Notes under the pieces: model-generated
The model's input: the letters and a program-made list of their open reading frames with translations, nothing else
What the model was told of the DNA's origin: nothing
Databases searched by the model: none
Program-made: the position numbers and the translations under genes
Shown: one piece after another, positions 1-6,884 of the stretch
How positions within the stretch are numbered: the first letter of the stretch is position 1
How the letters are laid out: every line of letters starts with the position of its first letter
Source of the DNA: Dehalococcoidia bacterium CG2_30_46_19
GTDB taxonomy: Bacteria > Chloroflexota > Dehalococcoidia > GIF9 > AB-539-J10
Assembly: GCA_001872925.1 (NCBI GenBank)
Contig: MNYD01000111.1
Location: forward strand, 1 to 9,026
DNA: 9,026 nucleotides
Direction: 5' to 3'

Positions 1-2
1 CG

Positions 3-101
3 GGGCTCTCGATATCCAAGCATTTCCCTCTTTGTGATATATTAAGGATACGGCATAAACCAGAGCAGACTGAAATAGACAAGGTAATTGAGGTGAAATA
101 A
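3..101 (+). CDS. 3' end of an unidentified upstream gene (partial)
   Basis: From position 3 a frame stays open for 32 codons and ends at a TAA (99-101) three bases before the ATG of the metallophosphoesterase. The other two forward frames hit stops at about 36 and 43. The visible C-terminus has a charged ending (IDKVIEVK) typical of a soluble protein, and the ribosome binding site of the next gene lies inside its last codons. Tight spacing of this kind suggests the first visible gene of an operon with the nuclease and ATPase downstream. Thirty-two residues are too few to name a family. It could also be chance read-through. Confidence 0.45.
   Translation, partial: GLSISKHFPLCDILRIRHKPEQTEIDKVIEVK
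90..95 (+). promoter_or_regulatory. Ribosome binding site of the metallophosphoesterase gene
   Basis: GAGGTG lies 9 bases upstream of the ATG at 105 and overlaps the end of the preceding reading frame. It supports 105 as the start and suggests translational coupling to the gene upstream. Confidence 0.6.
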
Positions 102-104
102 CCT

Positions 105-1385
105 ATGTCCAGAATAGCCATCCTTAGCGATGCACACCTTCTAATCCAGGCTGAGCGGTTCAAGGAGGAGGACCGCAGGTCTCCCCGAGGCGAGATTGCG
201 CTCAGGAATTTCAATAAAGTTGTCAGCCAGGTCATAGCACAAGAGCCCGAGGCGGTTATCCTCGCCGGGGATATGTTTGATGAGCGGGAAAAAGGTGGAG
301 AGTGGATAGCAGATTCCGAAGCAGCTAAGTACTGGCCAGATATTCGAAATGAGCTGGGACGGCTGATGGAGTACGCCAAATATGGAATTTATGCCCTGAG
401 AGGAAACCACGATTCTGCCCCAGTGCTGAAAGAGCTCCAGGATTCCCTGGGAGAAGGATTTCACTTTATAAGAGATAAAGAGGAGGAAATCGGCGACCAG
501 TGTGTATATTTTATGGAGACCCGCTATCAGCAGGGCAACTATGGAATCCCTGAAGAGGAGCTTCCCAGAGGAGGGCAAATACTCATCATGCACGAAACCC
601 TGCCCTGGGGTATGCCTGGACTAGAGCAGGAAGTGTTCCAGAAATTGGGCAGGAGGTTTTCCCTTCTGTTTAATGGTCACATGCATCATTATGCCCATGG
701 CCCACTCGATATAGCCAATCTTTATTCCCTACCAGCTTTAATTCCATCACGGGAACTGAAGGGTAACTTCACCCTTGAATATCGCTGGCCTGGCGATTTA
801 GAGAAGCCCAAGGTGAAGGATTCTCCATTCGGATACCTGCTCCTTGAAGATGATGAGGTTGCCTTCAAAAGATATCATCCGATACAGAGCATAGTTAACA
901 TTCAGATTGAAGGCAGCACGCCTGGCGAGGTTATCACCGGAATTAACGAGGTGTATTCCAGGCTGATGGAGAGAGAGGATAGAGATAATCTCTGGGTATG
1001 GATTTCCGCCAGGGGGGTTACTTTTGAAGACACCCTGAAAAAGGAAATCAATAAGTATTCTGAGATAAACACCATGGACATAGCTATCAAGACAAGAAAG
1101 GAGGCCAAGAAGTCCGTTGAGCTAAAGGGGCTGGACAAGATGATAACTCTGTCAGAGCTGGAAACAAAAGTGTTAACCTCCCTGCCCTGGCCGGAAAGAG
1201 ACCTGGCTCAACAGCTGTTCCAGGAAATCTTTACCGGCAGTAATTTATCCCGGAAGGTGGATAGCAACCTGGGAAGGCTTTTGTTTCAACGGCTTCTGGA
1301 ACTATCCGCTCCTCATTATGGTGTGCCGCAGGAGCATCTGGGTGGCTTTCTGGGCACAATTGACCCACTGTGGAAAAGGGGATAA
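105..1385 (+). CDS. SbcD/Mre11-like metallophosphoesterase (DNA nuclease subunit)
   Basis: This is a calcineurin-like phosphoesterase of the SbcD/Mre11 type, expected to cut DNA ends with two metal ions, usually Mn. All five family motifs are visible in the 426 residues: DAH (D9, H11), GDMFD (55-59), GNHD (100-103), a metal-binding histidine in MHE (H163) and GHMH (191-194). The GDMFD form is Mre11-like rather than generic. Residues from about 240 to 426 form a C-terminal region resembling no domain I can name; in SbcD/Mre11 this part caps the active site and binds the ATPase. Length is close to the usual 380-430 for SbcD. The start at ATG 105 has a good ribosome site and leaves the first motif at the expected distance. 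The stop TAA abuts the ATG of the ATPase gene, the sbcD-sbcC order. No motif residue is missing, so it is probably active. A role in defence rather than repair is possible. Confidence 0.85.
   Translation: MSRIAILSDAHLLIQAERFKEEDRRSPRGEIALRNFNKVVSQVIAQEPEAVILAGDMFDEREKGGEWIADSEAAKYWPDIRNELGRLMEYAKYGIYALRGNHDSAPVLKELQDSLGEGFHFIRDKEEEIGDQCVYFMETRYQQGNYGIPEEELPRGGQILIMHETLPWGMPGLEQEVFQKLGRRFSLLFNGHMHHYAHGPLDIANLYSLPALIPSRELKGNFTLEYRWPGDLEKPKVKDSPFGYLLLEDDEVAFKRYHPIQSIVNIQIEGSTPGEVITGINEVYSRLMEREDRDNLWVWISARGVTFEDTLKKEINKYSEINTMDIAIKTRKEAKKSVELKGLDKMITLSELETKVLTSLPWPERDLAQQLFQEIFTGSNLSRKVDSNLGRLLFQRLLELSAPHYGVPQEHLGGFLGTIDPLWKRG
1372..1381 (+). promoter_or_regulatory. Ribosome binding site of the SbcC-like ATPase gene
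   Basis: A purine-rich GGAAAAGGGG lies just upstream of the ATG at 1386, inside the last codons of the nuclease gene. With the stop (1383-1385) and start (1386-1388) directly adjacent, it fixes the ATPase start and implies coupled translation. Confidence 0.55.
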
Positions 1386-3713
1386 ATGAAACTAGTCAGG
1401 GTCGCTTTTGAAAATGTGATGGAATTGGAAGGCTCCGTCACATTTCCCGAGGGGAAAACGGTGGTTATTTATGGCGAAAACAAAGCTGGCAAGTCCAATA
1501 TAATCCACGCGCTGAGATATGCTTTCCTCAACAAGGTGATAAGAGGGCCTGGAAAAGCCTCAGGATACGATGAATTGAAGCTGGTAACAGGGAAAGAGAT
1601 AGCTCCTTCCCGGGGCATGGGAAAAATATCGGTAGAATTTGAGCATAATGGTAAGCAATTTGAAATCCGCAGGGAAATCGACCGGTATAAGGATAACAAC
1701 AAAATTCTGAGCAAAGAGGCTGAGGGATTTCGGGAGCTTGATTTTAACAAGACTGTGGATAAGGAATTGAAGGCTGGGCTGCTCAATGCCCTTTTCGCTC
1801 CGGACAGCGCCATGGGCTTTAATCATCTTAACGAGAAAAACATCAATGCTGTCATTCGGGAGCTATTTAAGGACATCGGCAATACCAAGGTGCTGACCAA
1901 GGATTTCAATCAGCGCATAAAAAAGCTGAGGGAAGAGGCTTCAGCCCGAGTTACCAACATAGAGAGGGATTATAGCTCCCTGGTAACTCACTTGAAGAAT
2001 GAATTGAGAGATATACCCGTTAATTTAGGCGATTTTGAAAGGTATGAGGTTGGCAAGACATCGGGCAAGATAAATTATGCCTCCGATGAGCTAAAAAGGT
2101 ATATCGATAGCATCGGGAAAGGCGAGCTGAAGGAATGGCTGAAGGAAATGGGAAAACGGGCGAGGGATGCCGTGGATGTCGAGAGGTTGCTTGGTGATGG
2201 CTACCAACTGACCACCGACAGTTTTCAAAAGATGGCTGAAATTTCACAGGATAAGGAACGCCTGAGTCTACTTGTTGACGGATTAAAGGAGGCCAGGCTC
2301 GGCAGTCCTATACCACAGGAACCAGGTAAGTTTTATGATGCCGAATTGAATAAAGCAGTGGAAGGCATCTATAGCAGACTTAAAGACGCTCAGACGCGCT
2401 ATTCCAATGCTCTATCTCTAGCCCAGGAAGAGAACATTGACCTCAAAACTGATAACCCGGCGAGAATTAAAGGTGACAAGGAGAAGGTGTTGAAGCTACT
2501 GACCAAGGAAATTATCACTCCCGATGTCCCCAGAGTTAAAGCTGACTTAGTCAAAATTCGTTCGGAACGCGGCGAAGAATCAGTGCATGGGCTTATTCCC
2601 TTAGAACTGATGGATAAAGACCCCGCCTTTACCAGGCTAAGCCCCGAACCTATCCCCGATGCACCGGAGGAGCAGAAAAGGGAATATGCCGAATTTCTGG
2701 ATAAAAAAATTAAAAAAATAAAAATTATCTGTGAGGATAAAGACAAAGCTGAGGGGTTCTTTAAAAATGAGTTTACACCTCTGCTCAGTGACCTCAGCGG
2801 ATATAGCGCAATTTTGACCAAAAATGGACAAGGGGAGAGAGAAAAAATCTCAAACTTAGCTAATGATATAGGTGATAAGCTCCGTTTATTTGCTCATGAG
2901 GATATAGAGATGCCCGGGTTGGAATGCGAAGGAGATATACCGCCATTTTTGGTAACTGTAAAACAGGTTCTGTCTGGTAAGAAATTGGATTACAGGGAGG
3001 AGATTAATAGGAAGGTAAATTCGGTGGGTATACAAGCGGGGGAGTTTAATACTCACGAGATAGATGTTCTCTTAGAGAAGATTGCTGAGATGGAGAAAGG
3101 CTTACCACGCTATAGAAGCGTCTGGGCAGAGCTGATCGAGGAGAAAAGAATTGAGTGGGAAAACAACGACGCTGAATATGCTGATTTAACATATGTCCCT
3201 GCGATGGTAGACGGGATTGATAGGACTCTTGATGCCATCCTGGACAATGCCTTCAATGAGCACGAGGTAATACAGGGAATAAAGGAAATCATAGTAGAGA
3301 TAAATAATAAACTCAGGGACGAAGGCCTGGTAGGTTCCTGTATTGAAATGGGTGAGGATAGCCTGCAACTCAGCAAGATTGTCTATAAGGACAGGGAGAT
3401 AACCCACCCCTGTGGGGCGGAAAGGTCCTTTTTCAGTCTTGCGGCACTGACTGCCCTAGCAAGATATTTCAGCTTACCGGTTATCATAGATGAAGCGGCG
3501 AATAACCTTGATAAGAACCACCTGCGACATTTTATGTCCTTGGTAAGAGAGTTTGCCATTGATTACGATGTCCAGTATATCCTCTCAATAAAAGAGACTG
3601 ATGATTTTCCCCTCCACGGCTGGGTCCAGGGATTTGCCGATGACCTGCAAATATACCGGGTGGAGTATGACGGCGAAAAGAAATACATCAAGCCCGTCAA
3701 CCTATATTCCTGA
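1386..3713 (+). CDS. Divergent SbcC/Rad50-like SMC-family ATPase
   Basis: This is a 775-residue ABC ATPase of the Rad50/SbcC/SMC class, the expected partner of the nuclease encoded immediately upstream. The N-terminal half-site has the Walker A motif GENKAGKS (30-37). The C-terminal half-site has a signature-like CGAERSFFSLAALTAL (676-691), Walker B VIIDE (699-703) and the D-loop NNLD (706-709). The middle (about 170-600) is lysine- and glutamate-rich and probably partly coiled coil. Several points are odd. There is no CxxC zinc hook: the only cysteines are C449, C514, C652 and C676. The middle is broken by a proline-rich segment (about 405-427). The signature reads CGAE where SGGE is usual. 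The segment after Walker B (YILSIKETDD, 731-740) lacks the H-loop histidine. It is also shorter than typical SbcC (about 1000). These traits suggest a diverged SbcC or a specialised nuclease-associated ATPase, perhaps for defence. The class assignment is firm; the exact role is inferred. Confidence 0.78.
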   Translation: MKLVRVAFENVMELEGSVTFPEGKTVVIYGENKAGKSNIIHALRYAFLNKVIRGPGKASGYDELKLVTGKEIAPSRGMGKISVEFEHNGKQFEIRREIDRYKDNNKILSKEAEGFRELDFNKTVDKELKAGLLNALFAPDSAMGFNHLNEKNINAVIRELFKDIGNTKVLTKDFNQRIKKLREEASARVTNIERDYSSLVTHLKNELRDIPVNLGDFERYEVGKTSGKINYASDELKRYIDSIGKGELKEWLKEMGKRARDAVDVERLLGDGYQLTTDSFQKMAEISQDKERLSLLVDGLKEARLGSPIPQEPGKFYDAELNKAVEGIYSRLKDAQTRYSNALSLAQEENIDLKTDNPARIKGDKEKVLKLLTKEIITPDVPRVKADLVKIRSERGEESVHGLIPLELMDKDPAFTRLSPEPIPDAPEEQKREYAEFLDKKIKKIKIICEDKDKAEGFFKNEFTPLLSDLSGYSAILTKNGQGEREKISNLANDIGDKLRLFAHEDIEMPGLECEGDIPPFLVTVKQVLSGKKLDYREEINRKVNSVGIQAGEFNTHEIDVLLEKIAEMEKGLPRYRSVWAELIEEKRIEWENNDAEYADLTYVPAMVDGIDRTLDAILDNAFNEHEVIQGIKEIIVEINNKLRDEGLVGSCIEMGEDSLQLSKIVYKDREITHPCGAERSFFSLAALTALARYFSLPVIIDEAANNLDKNHLRHFMSLVREFAIDYDVQYILSIKETDDFPLHGWVQGFADDLQIYRVEYDGEKKYIKPVNLYS
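2703..2724 (+). other. Tandem A-tracts (A7, A7, A5) within the ATPase gene
   Basis: Three runs of A (2703-2709, 2712-2718, 2720-2724) are spaced about 9 and 7 bases centre to centre and encode a KKIKKIK segment starting at residue 440. In-phase A-tracts of this kind can bend DNA and promote polymerase slippage. Loss of one A at the first run gives a TAA within about six codons, and gain of one A gives a TAA within four. Either slip would therefore truncate the protein near residue 445, keeping only the Walker A half. Confidence 0.6.
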
Positions 3714-3755
3714 ACAAGATAATTTCAGCGGGTTATGATGCAAGACTGGGATTAA

Positions 3756-4035
3756 ACATCGCATAGCCTGACTGCGGCTCAGATTAAAAAGGAAGGCGTC
3801 GAGATATTTGCTCCTTGCTGCCGTTTGTGAGGAACATAGCCTCTAATGGCTATGATTTTAATATTAAAAAATTTGGAAACAGCTATTGAGAATATATGAA
3901 GAGAGTTCCAGGGTGGAATGCTTTTAGAGGACTGAGGAATTGAGGAAACAGATATACAAAAAAATCTATTGGATGGGTATCTTCTAGCAAAACCAACCAT
4001 GCAAATGTTAGTTGAGTGGCCAATATTAAAGTAGC
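3756..4035 (+). pseudogene. Possible decayed coding remnant, family unknown
   Basis: One forward frame reads like protein for about 90 codons but is broken by four stops (TGA 3828, TAG 3837, TGA 3897, TGA 3933) and ends at TAG 4033-4035. Protein-like stretches include QIKKEGVEIFAPCCRL near its start and DIQKNLLDGYLLAKPTMQML near its end. The first resembles the C-terminal part of uroporphyrinogen-decarboxylase-type methyltransferases (xxGVDxxAPGC), but the match is too short to claim. There is no ribosome site or intact start. It may be a gene remnant or chance. Confidence 0.25.
3835..3854 (+). terminator. Weak hairpin downstream of the ATPase gene
   Basis: CATAGCC and GGCTATG form a perfect 7-bp stem with a 6-base loop, followed by the AT-rich ATTTTAATATT rather than a clean T-run. 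It lies 121 bases after the ATPase stop. It could help end the transcript, but the tail is poor for an intrinsic terminator. Confidence 0.3.
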
Positions 4036-4045
4036 CAAGAAGTTT

Positions 4046-4064
4046 AAACCTTAGAAGGTTTTTT
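4046..4064 (+). terminator. Likely intrinsic terminator between convergent genes
   Basis: AAACCTT (4046-4052) pairs with AAGGTTT (4055-4061) around a 2-base AG turn, so the working loop is probably four bases with a 6-bp stem. The stem runs into six T (4059-4064). This is the best terminator shape in the gap for the rightward nuclease/ATPase operon. On the minus strand the same stem is followed by TTTAAACTT, so it may also weakly stop the leftward synthetase transcript. The stem is AT-rich and therefore weak. Confidence 0.45.
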
Positions 4065-4153
4065 CTCGCTTGACGCGGTGGTGTATGTCTAGCTGTATTT
4101 GACGAGGGTCACCAACCGTGCTTATTTAGCTTAACGTTCTTGCTATCTTAGTA

Positions 4154-5659
4154 TTATGGCTCAAGCACTGAAGAACCGTGAGAGGACAGATTTCCCCGGT
4201 ATTCAGCATACTCAGCTAACTTAGAAAGGACGGCAGCAGCATGGTCGGGCAACAGATAGCATGGGATCCCCTTTTGCACTGCGAGTCTGCTTACCTGAGC
4301 ATCTATATATTCACTACCAAACTCCGAAGCGATGACAATTGGCTTACCATACTTAGCCACCAAAAGTGCTAATTGCACAAAAAACTCAGCCAGGGAATCC
4401 GCAAATGCCTTAATCTGCTCACGCAAATCTGAGCTCTCATTGGATACCAATACTATGCCTCTTGGCAGCATTGGTGATAAGTTCAGCAACATCAGACTAT
4501 CGATAGCAGCACAACGAAGCATAACCTCGATAGATTTCATCACATCCTCCCCGAAGACCCCCGCCACCAAATCTACCGGGTTGCCCCGGCTCCACCAGGA
4601 AGGCAGGAGGCTATCCAGTTCGCCTATAGTTTCCTCAGGAAGCTGAGCCACACTAAGACCAGCATTGACACAGGCATCGGCGCCAAGAACCCCCCAACCT
4701 CCACCAGCAGTGATTATTCCTACCCTTTTCCCCCGAGGCAGTGGTTGATGCAACAGGGCAGCACCAACGTTGAATATCTCATCCATATCTCGAACCCTTA
4801 TAATCCCTGCTTGCTTGCAAACAGAATCAAAAATAGCATCAGAGCCTGCCAAGGCAGCAGTATGTGATTTGGCTGCCCTAGCTCCAGCACTTGTATATCC
4901 CGCTTTGAGCGTCACGATGGGCTTTTTTCGAGTGACCTTTTTAGCTATTTCAAAAAACTTCCTGCCGTCTTTGAACCCTTCAATGTAGCTCAATATGACT
5001 TTAGTCTCAGTATCCTCAGCCAAATACTCAAGATAATCTTCACAATGCAAATCTGCCTCATTGCCATAACTGATAAGCTTGCTGATGCCAAAACCCTTAC
5101 TGATTAATCTTTGGGCGATGGAAAACCCGACATTGCCGCTTTGTGAAACTACAGCAAAGGGCCCCGGCTCGGGAAATAAAGGGGGCATAATGGCACACAA
5201 ACTGCAAGCTGTGCTGATAATGCCAAAGCAATTGGGTCCCACTAAAATCATGCCGCTCTTGCGGGCTATGTTGACCACTTCCCGCTGCAATCTCGCTCCT
5301 TCAGCTCCTACTTCAGCAAAGCCAGCGGTGACAATGACCGCGGCCTTGATTCCCTTCTCACCACATTCTTGCAAAACTTGTGGCACACTCGAAGGGGGGG
5401 TCACAACTACAGCAAGATCGGGAGTTTCAGGCAGAGTCTTGACACTGGAATATACCTTCAAGCCCAGGATTTCTTTCTCTCTCGGATTTACCGGGTACAC
5501 TTTGCCTTTGAAGTGCCCGGTGATAATGTGAGACAAGATAACAGACCCCCATTTATATGGATTTGCTGATGCTCCAATCAAAGTAAGCGACCTAGGATTG
5601 AAAAGGGGATCAAATTTTTGAGCTATTTCAGACATAACCTCTCTATTACTAACTATCAT
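4154..5659 (-). CDS. Acyl-CoA synthetase (NDP/ADP-forming) alpha subunit
   Basis: This belongs to the ADP-forming acetyl/acyl-CoA synthetase alpha family, related to succinyl-CoA synthetase. The family converts acyl-CoA, ADP and phosphate to acid, CoA and ATP, reversibly, in the cytoplasm. Three domains follow in order: a CoA-binding Rossmann domain (about 16-145, with GASANP 29-34 and GPNCFG 141-146), a flavodoxin-like domain (about 165-295, with SQSGNVG 172-178), and a third ligase domain (about 308-485). The phosphorylated histidine is H266, in KSHTAAL. At 501 residues it is alpha only; the ATP-grasp beta subunit is not in the window, so it needs a partner elsewhere. Start choice is uncertain. 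ATG 5659 lacks a clear ribosome site, while a second ATG (codon 9, 5635) has AGAGAGG close by and begins nearer the conserved domain. A promoter-like TTGACT-17-TAGTAT lies upstream. The acyl substrate cannot be read from sequence. Confidence 0.85.
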   Translation of the reverse strand: MIVSNREVMSEIAQKFDPLFNPRSLTLIGASANPYKWGSVILSHIITGHFKGKVYPVNPREKEILGLKVYSSVKTLPETPDLAVVVTPPSSVPQVLQECGEKGIKAAVIVTAGFAEVGAEGARLQREVVNIARKSGMILVGPNCFGIISTACSLCAIMPPLFPEPGPFAVVSQSGNVGFSIAQRLISKGFGISKLISYGNEADLHCEDYLEYLAEDTETKVILSYIEGFKDGRKFFEIAKKVTRKKPIVTLKAGYTSAGARAAKSHTAALAGSDAIFDSVCKQAGIIRVRDMDEIFNVGAALLHQPLPRGKRVGIITAGGGWGVLGADACVNAGLSVAQLPEETIGELDSLLPSWWSRGNPVDLVAGVFGEDVMKSIEVMLRCAAIDSLMLLNLSPMLPRGIVLVSNESSDLREQIKAFADSLAEFFVQLALLVAKYGKPIVIASEFGSEYIDAQVSRLAVQKGIPCYLLPDHAAAVLSKLAEYAEYRGNLSSHGSSVLEP

Positions 5660-5709
5660 CGGCTACTAATTGCCTAAGGCTTTCGAGATACCAATTTAGC
5701 TAACCCCCT

Positions 5710-5738
5710 ATACTATTCCATTTAGAAAGTGCAGTCAA
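5710..5738 (-). promoter_or_regulatory. Candidate sigma70-type promoter for the acyl-CoA synthetase gene
   Basis: Read on the minus strand, TTGACT (5738-5733) and TAGTAT (5715-5710) are separated by exactly 17 bases. Five of six -35 positions and four of six -10 positions match consensus. Transcription would start near 5703, giving a leader of about 44 bases. Confidence 0.5.
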
Positions 5739-5758
5739 TTGCAACTCATAAAACACCG

Positions 5759-5787
5759 TTGTCTTGCTCAACTAGCTTTGCTATGAT
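5759..5787 (+). promoter_or_regulatory. Candidate sigma70-type promoter for the deacetylase-family gene
   Basis: TTGTCT (5759-5764) and TATGAT (5782-5787) are separated by 17 bases. The -10 matches consensus at five of six positions, the -35 at four. The start would fall near 5794, leaving a very short leader that begins at the ribosome binding site. That shortness is the main reason for doubt. Confidence 0.38.
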
Positions 5788-5792
5788 GCGAT

Positions 5793-5800
5793 AAGAGGTG
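5793..5800 (+). promoter_or_regulatory. Ribosome binding site of the deacetylase-family gene
   Basis: AAGAGGTG ends 7 bases before the ATG at 5808, good spacing that settles the start codon. Confidence 0.65.
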
Positions 5801-5807
5801 ATTAATT

Positions 5808-6845
5808 ATGAAGGCAGGATTAGTATATGACCCAATTTATCTGGAGCACGATACTGGTGCCCATGTGGAGAATTCCCAGAGGTTAATATCCATAATGTCG
5901 CATTTGGAGGAGACCGGGATGAAAGAAAAACTTATCTCGTTTTCCCCTCGCCTTGCCTCAATAGAAGAGGTAGAAATGGTGCATGCTCCAGAATATGTTT
6001 TTCGTATTAAAGGCATGGCTGAAAATGGTGGTGGATGGCTTGACCCTGATACTGTTATGTGCCCGAGGTCATATGAAGTGGCTTTATATGCTGTTGGTGG
6101 GTTGCTATCCGCGGTAGAAAAAGTAATGGCAGGCGAGGTTGATTCTGCTTTTGCTTTAGTTAGACCTCCAGGACACCATGCCACCTGCAATAGAGCAATG
6201 GGATTCTGCATTTTCAACAATGTAGCTATTGCAGCTAAATTCGCCCTGGCTAATTTTAATATTGAACGCATCCTTATCGTTGATTTTGATGTTCACCATG
6301 GCAATGGTACGCAGGAGGCTTTTTACGGTGACCCCAAAGTCCTCTACTTCTCTACCCATCAATATCCTTTTTATCCCGGGACCGGCTGGCTGGATGAAAC
6401 TGGAACTGGTGAAGGCGAGGGATATACCGTTAATTTCCCTATGGCTGCCGGCTGGGGAGATGAGCAATACCTGAGAGCTTTCAACGAGGTTCTTGTTCCA
6501 GTAGCTAAGAAATTCCAACCACAGCTTATTCTTGTTTCTGCTGGTTTTGACCCTCACTGGGCTGACGACATAGCTATGATGCAGATGAGCGTTACTGGTT
6601 TTGCTCAGATTGCTAAGATACTAAAACAGCTTGCTATTGAATTATGCCACGGACATCTTATCCTTACATTGGAAGGTGGCTACAACCTTCAGGTAGCTGC
6701 TTCAGGGACAAAGGCTATTTTTGATGTTCTTCTGGGCAACACGGAGATAGTCGACCCGCTGGGCAAGGCGCCGCTGACAAGAGAAACCGTTGATTTTGAA
6801 CAGCACCTCAAAAGGGTAAAGGAAACACACCATATAGAAGATTAA
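5808..6845 (+). CDS. Histone-deacetylase-family (AcuC/acetylpolyamine amidohydrolase-like) hydrolase
   Basis: This is a zinc-dependent amidohydrolase of the arginase/deacetylase fold, which removes acetyl or other acyl groups from lysine side chains, polyamines or similar amides in the cytoplasm. The 345-residue length is normal for bacterial members. Visible active-site elements are the HH dyad in RPPGHHA (H123, H124), GFCIFNN (132-138), the zinc ligands D161 and H163 in DFDVHHGNG, the third ligand D248 in SAGFDPH, and the catalytic tyrosine Y292 in LEGGYN. No key residue is missing, so it should be active. It is divergent from the acyl-CoA synthetase gene across a 148-base spacer. In Bacillus, AcuC deacetylates acetyl-CoA synthetase, so a link to acyl-CoA or protein-acylation control is plausible but inferred. 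The substrate (protein lysine, acetylpolyamine or other) cannot be told from sequence alone. Confidence 0.9.
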   Translation: MKAGLVYDPIYLEHDTGAHVENSQRLISIMSHLEETGMKEKLISFSPRLASIEEVEMVHAPEYVFRIKGMAENGGGWLDPDTVMCPRSYEVALYAVGGLLSAVEKVMAGEVDSAFALVRPPGHHATCNRAMGFCIFNNVAIAAKFALANFNIERILIVDFDVHHGNGTQEAFYGDPKVLYFSTHQYPFYPGTGWLDETGTGEGEGYTVNFPMAAGWGDEQYLRAFNEVLVPVAKKFQPQLILVSAGFDPHWADDIAMMQMSVTGFAQIAKILKQLAIELCHGHLILTLEGGYNLQVAASGTKAIFDVLLGNTEIVDPLGKAPLTRETVDFEQHLKRVKETHHIED

Positions 6846-6884
6846 GGGTGAAGAACACCTATGTTACCTTGAGCTCTTCGCTTT

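Larger units (their letters stand above)
3714..4153. other. Intergenic region between convergent genes, no intact gene
   Basis: This 440-base gap separates the 3' ends of the ATPase gene (+) and the synthetase gene (-). No reading frame here has both a credible start and family-like sequence. A 73-codon minus-strand frame (3779-4000) has a composition rich in serine, isoleucine and phenylalanine without recognisable motifs, and is probably chance. The region holds two hairpins and the decayed-looking frame described separately. Confidence 0.6.

Noticed and set aside
141..593. 150-codon open frame on the minus strand inside the nuclease gene
   Set aside because: It lies opposite a gene with all five metallophosphoesterase motifs, and its translation has no recognisable domain. 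It is a shadow frame.
2399..2821. 140-codon minus-strand frame inside the ATPase gene, rich in serine and leucine
   Set aside because: Its composition is what the reverse complement of a lysine/glutamate-rich coding region gives. There is no ribosome site or motif.
3779..4000. 73-codon minus-strand frame in the gap after the ATPase gene
   Set aside because: It has a biased composition, no ribosome site and no motif, and the opposite strand reads more like protein despite its stops.
4076..4122. Long-loop inverted repeat CGGTGGTG / CACCAACCG
   Set aside because: The arms pair only with a bulge across a loop of about 30 bases, which is easily expected by chance.
5079..5531. 150-codon plus-strand frame opposite the acyl-CoA synthetase gene
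   Set aside because: The minus-strand frame carries the CoA-binding domain motifs across the same stretch, and the plus frame resembles no family.
5764..5787. Alternative -35 TTGCTC for the deacetylase-family promoter
   Set aside because: The spacing to TATGAT is only 12 bases, too short; TTGTCT at 5759 gives the proper 17.
5837..6271. 144-codon minus-strand frame opposite the deacetylase-family gene
   Set aside because: The plus-strand frame has complete active-site motifs; the reverse frame has none.
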